Origin: Owenia fusiformis | Taxonomy: Eukaryota; Annelida; Polychaeta; Sabellida; Oweniidae | DNA: 64,000 nt | Direction of reading: 5' to 3' | Assembly (NCBI GenBank): GCA_903813345.2 | Contig: CAIIXF020000002.1 | Location: 28,839,223 to 28,903,222 of the forward strand | Shown: in pieces, positions 61,098 to 64,000 of the stretch | How positions within the stretch are numbered: the stretch's first letter is position 1 | How the letters are laid out: the number at the start of each line of letters is the position of its first letter | Notes under the pieces: model-generated | The model's database searches: none | Told to the model about the DNA's origin: nothing | The model's input: only the letters and a program-made list of their open reading frames with translations | Position numbers and translations under genes: made by a program

Positions 61098-62250
61098 CAG
61101 TGCGCGAAATAGACGTCCGACATCGGCCATTGGCCTGACAAAATTATAGATGGCTTGTTTTGATAAAAACATCCAGACATTTTGGCCTGCCAGACATTTG
61201 TGGCATTCGTTAGCTTGCCCATGAATAGAACTCACATTTCAGTTCGGAAATCCTCCGAATTCCCCGCGATTTCGGCTTATTCCATGACTTTTGTTGAAGA
61301 TTTAAAAAAATTTCAATATTTTTGTTTTCATACTGAAGCCCAAGATATAACGTGACTTTTGATTGGCTGTTGTTGTTTGTTGAAATTACGGTGATTTTGA
61401 TTGGCTATGGATGACTCATTTCTTCATCGTCGTTCGCAAATCGAGTGCATTATCAGTATGACGGATGTAGAAAAGAAATTGAAAAATCGAGCCGGCATCT
61501 AAGTCCAAAAAGTCGGCAGTTTGGAAGTATTTTGGGACTCCGATATCACAAGGTAAAAGAATTGGTGATAGTTCACCACGCAGACTATGTGAAATGCCGA
61601 TCACATTCACGGCAGATGCTTTATATTCGATTTTAATTGACGTATTTCTGAATATGATTTTGAAAAGTGAAACTGAAAGTGAAACTGTCATCATCAGACA
61701 TTGTATCATTTTTAATGTTCTGTCCCGTCCTGTCTCGAAAGTATCGTGTCCCGAGACCATTTGTACCGTTCCGTACCGTACCAAAATTTATTTGGACCGC
61801 GACACCTCTAATATATACCTTGAATTTTAGTCTGTTAGTGGAGTCTGTGTACATAGTATGTGTTTTTGAATACCTTGAAGCTTCTGAGAGCAATTCTAAA
61901 CCGACCAAAATCAGTACAATTTAGTTTGATCAATATGTACACGTTCCTCATGTTTTTGTAAGGTGAATCTAGGGGGGAATCAACACACCCAGGCTGTTGG
62001 TTAAGTCATCAAGTACAGTATAGTGAATGATACATGACATGCAATGGAATTAGTTTTACTTTGTTAATATTGTACTAAACTTAATCTCATTTTAGAGTGG
62101 TTGTGGAGAAATATGGAAAATGAAATTTTTGGCCAGAGAAGTAAGAAACAGGCTGCAAAAAATTGGCCTGAGAAAAAATGATATGGCTGGTTAAAATCTG
62201 GCTGGCCTGCCAAAATGTCTAGGTTAAAAAAATCCTTATTTCACGCACTG
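61098..62250. repeat. Candidate 1.15-kb inverted-repeat element (CAGTGCGYGAAATA ends)
   Basis: CAGTGCGCGAAATAG at the left is inverted as TTATTTCACGCACTG at the right. The inner borders share GGCCTG.CA.AA and GGCCTGCCA words. Only short ORFs occur inside. Confidence 0.5.
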
Positions 62251-62839
62251 CACATGAGTTGAATTTTCAAAAACTAGTGTACATATTTCAATGTTGTCTC
62301 TTATAATCATTTGAAATGAAGATTTAAACTGTAGAAGTCACTGTAGTTTAATTTCTGTGTCTGAACATTATGTTGCAATCAAATGTTGATTAAAGTACTT
62401 GCACTTTGTGTCGATATTATATCATATGTTATAATAGTTCTATTGCTATCTAGGGGCTTAGTGCAATAGCAGTGCCTTGGAGTTGACATTATATATATGT
62501 ACATGCACTATAATGGCTATTTTCTTTGATGAGAGAATAACATAAATACATGTATGAGTAAAATACCATGAGAGGCATTGGATATCATTTTTATTCTCTA
62601 TGTATGGTCATCCTAAAGTTATTGTGATATTCATAGGGTATCGTGTGAAAATAAAAATAAAAAATAGTTTTAACCATTGGAAAAATATCATATTTTTGGC
62701 TAATTTCCACTAAACCATCTAACAGTTTTCATACTATGGTTAACAGAGATACGGCAACATTACGGTGGTCGTAGCTTCCCAAAATCATGAGAAATATGCA
62801 TATATATATAGGGATAAGCAGTATGATGTCGATTTTTTA

Positions 62840-63354
62840 TACTGTAGATTGGGTTAATTTGGCGCTACTTAATTTGGCAATTTTGCCATTTTTGGCATAT
62901 TGGCGGCTATTTAATTTGGCGGATATGCAAAAAAAATTGTTAAACTTACCCGCTGTTTGCGAATTATCATGTAAACATGGTAAATGGGCATGTTTGGCTA
63001 TGTTCATTTTATCTTTTGAGGGCCAATGGCGATATTCACCACGTTTGTACATATTTGTGAGATCATCCTTTACATTTTGCCCCTCGATCGATGCTGCTCC
63101 TATACCGCGCTTTTCCTTTCTAGTTTTTCCTGAGTATTAATGAGTGACTGACCAGTTCTTAGCCAATTTATGAGAGACATTTTTACATATTTTTGGAAAA
63201 AAAACGGAAGTGACCTAGATACACTGGACGAAATACCCTAGATAATTCCCGGGGATTCATTCTAAATTTTGGCGAAGATTTATATTGGCGAATTTTTCAA
63301 TTTCGCCAAATTCGCCAAATTAAAGCGGGCGCCAAATTAACCCAATCTACAGTA
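62840..63354. mobile_element. Inverted-repeat element (TACTGTAGATTGGGTTAATTTGGCG ends)
   Basis: Perfect 25-base ends TACTGTAGATTGGGTTAATTTGGCG and its reverse complement bound 515 bases. Subterminal CGCTACTTAATTTGGC and TTGGCGGCTATTTAATTTGGCGG are shared with the element at 14610-14992. Confidence 0.82.
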
Positions 63355-64000
63355 TTGATTTTGTGAAGCTACAACCACCGTAGAACAAATGTGACTGAGG
63401 CTTTAGTTACAGTAGTTTACCTATATATAGATACATAAGGAAGGAAATGTTTTTAACCTCTCATATTGCATCATACGAATAAATACTCTGTATACCTGTT
63501 GCACTAACCTATAAACACATGCGTCCATTGAATGCAGTTTGTAAGCCATAAGCATAAGGCGTTTTCTCATCACAAAACAGGTTGTTAACCTCTTTTTTTT
63601 CTTTTTCTATTTAGATATTTATTTGTAAAGTTATAGTTTTGATTTTCACATCCTATGTTTTTTTTTTATTTACTTAATTCTAAATGAATAACCTAGTGAT
63701 TTAGTCTTTTCGGCACATGTTCGTGAAACACTTTTTAGCGTTCCAAGACCAATTGACTTAATGTTAATTGAACCTCTATAAGTGGAACACCTCGCAAGTG
63801 GAACACTTTTTAGAGGTACCAAAGGCGTTCCATTTAGACAAGTTTTACTGTATTTAGAATAAGAAAAGAAACACAATGTGAGAATGTCAATTTCATATGT
63901 TCCATTTAGGTTGTTAACCTCTGATAGGTTTCAGATTGCATTCCGTGTTTGTATAACAGAAATCATGATTGAATATTTCATAATTCTATTTGATAACTTT

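Larger units (their letters stand above)
60657..64000. other. Intron of the 51933 gene up to the window end
   Basis: The preceding exon ends with a GTAAGT donor in phase 1. I could not find a convincing next exon. The stretch contains the element candidates at 61098-62250 and 62840-63354, and a relic of the ACAGTAAAAC family at 63768-63852. Confidence 0.45.

Noticed and set aside
61416-61924. Overlapping ORFs on both strands inside 61-62 kb
   Set aside because: Both strands are open by chance in a repeat-bounded segment, with no recognisable domain.
1-64000. tRNA genes or other structured RNA genes
   Set aside because: I scanned by eye for the tRNA T-loop GGTTCGANTCC and acceptor pairing and saw no convincing case; a covariance search would be decisive.

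Overview
The window is 64 kb of AT-rich, intron-rich animal genomic DNA. Canonical GT-AG introns, dispersed short inverted-repeat (MITE-like) elements, an intact non-LTR retrotransposon, and gene families such as ATP7, GT11 fucosyltransferase, rhodopsin-type GPCR and C2H2 zinc finger indicate a metazoan. The repeat style and frequent ACATGTA words suggest a marine invertebrate, perhaps a lophotrochozoan such as a mollusc or brachiopod. That placement is inference only.

Layout from left to right. The 3' half of an ATP7-type copper-transporting P-type ATPase lies on + (nine exons, 1747-6512, 533 visible residues). A MITE- and minisatellite-rich spacer follows (6.5-12.2 kb). Next is a single-exon GT11 alpha-1,2-fucosyltransferase-like gene on - (12210-13229), then an AT-rich spacer with a composite inverted-repeat element and a LINE relic. 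A single-exon orphan class A GPCR lies on + (18293-19336).

The centre is one very long - strand gene (46626 down to 20687). I reconstructed 22 exons whose splice phases all agree and that give an open frame of 1164 residues. The N-terminal part is a class V (cysteine-desulfurase-like) PLP aminotransferase. A 319-residue, largely low-complexity exon links it to a C-terminal TtcA-type PP-loop tRNA thiolase with CxxC motifs. This looks like a sulfur donor and a tRNA-thiolating enzyme in one chain, and I consider it the most interesting object here. Its largest introns hold an antisense 18-finger zinc-finger gene (34115-35734) and a cluster of long foldback elements (40.9-46.2 kb).

Upstream of that gene lies a LINE with an intact 1187-residue endonuclease/reverse transcriptase ORF (- strand, 47190-50753). 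From 51933 on +, the first three coding exons of another gene begin; its N-terminus faintly resembles the AF4/FMR2 family, and it runs off the window.

A recurrent oddity is that four exons, one in the ATP7 gene and three in the fusion gene, have had their 3' exon end plus 5' splice site, or the donor region, tandemly duplicated into the downstream intron (periods of about 29, 32, 101 and 186 bp). This leaves arrays of decoy splice donors.
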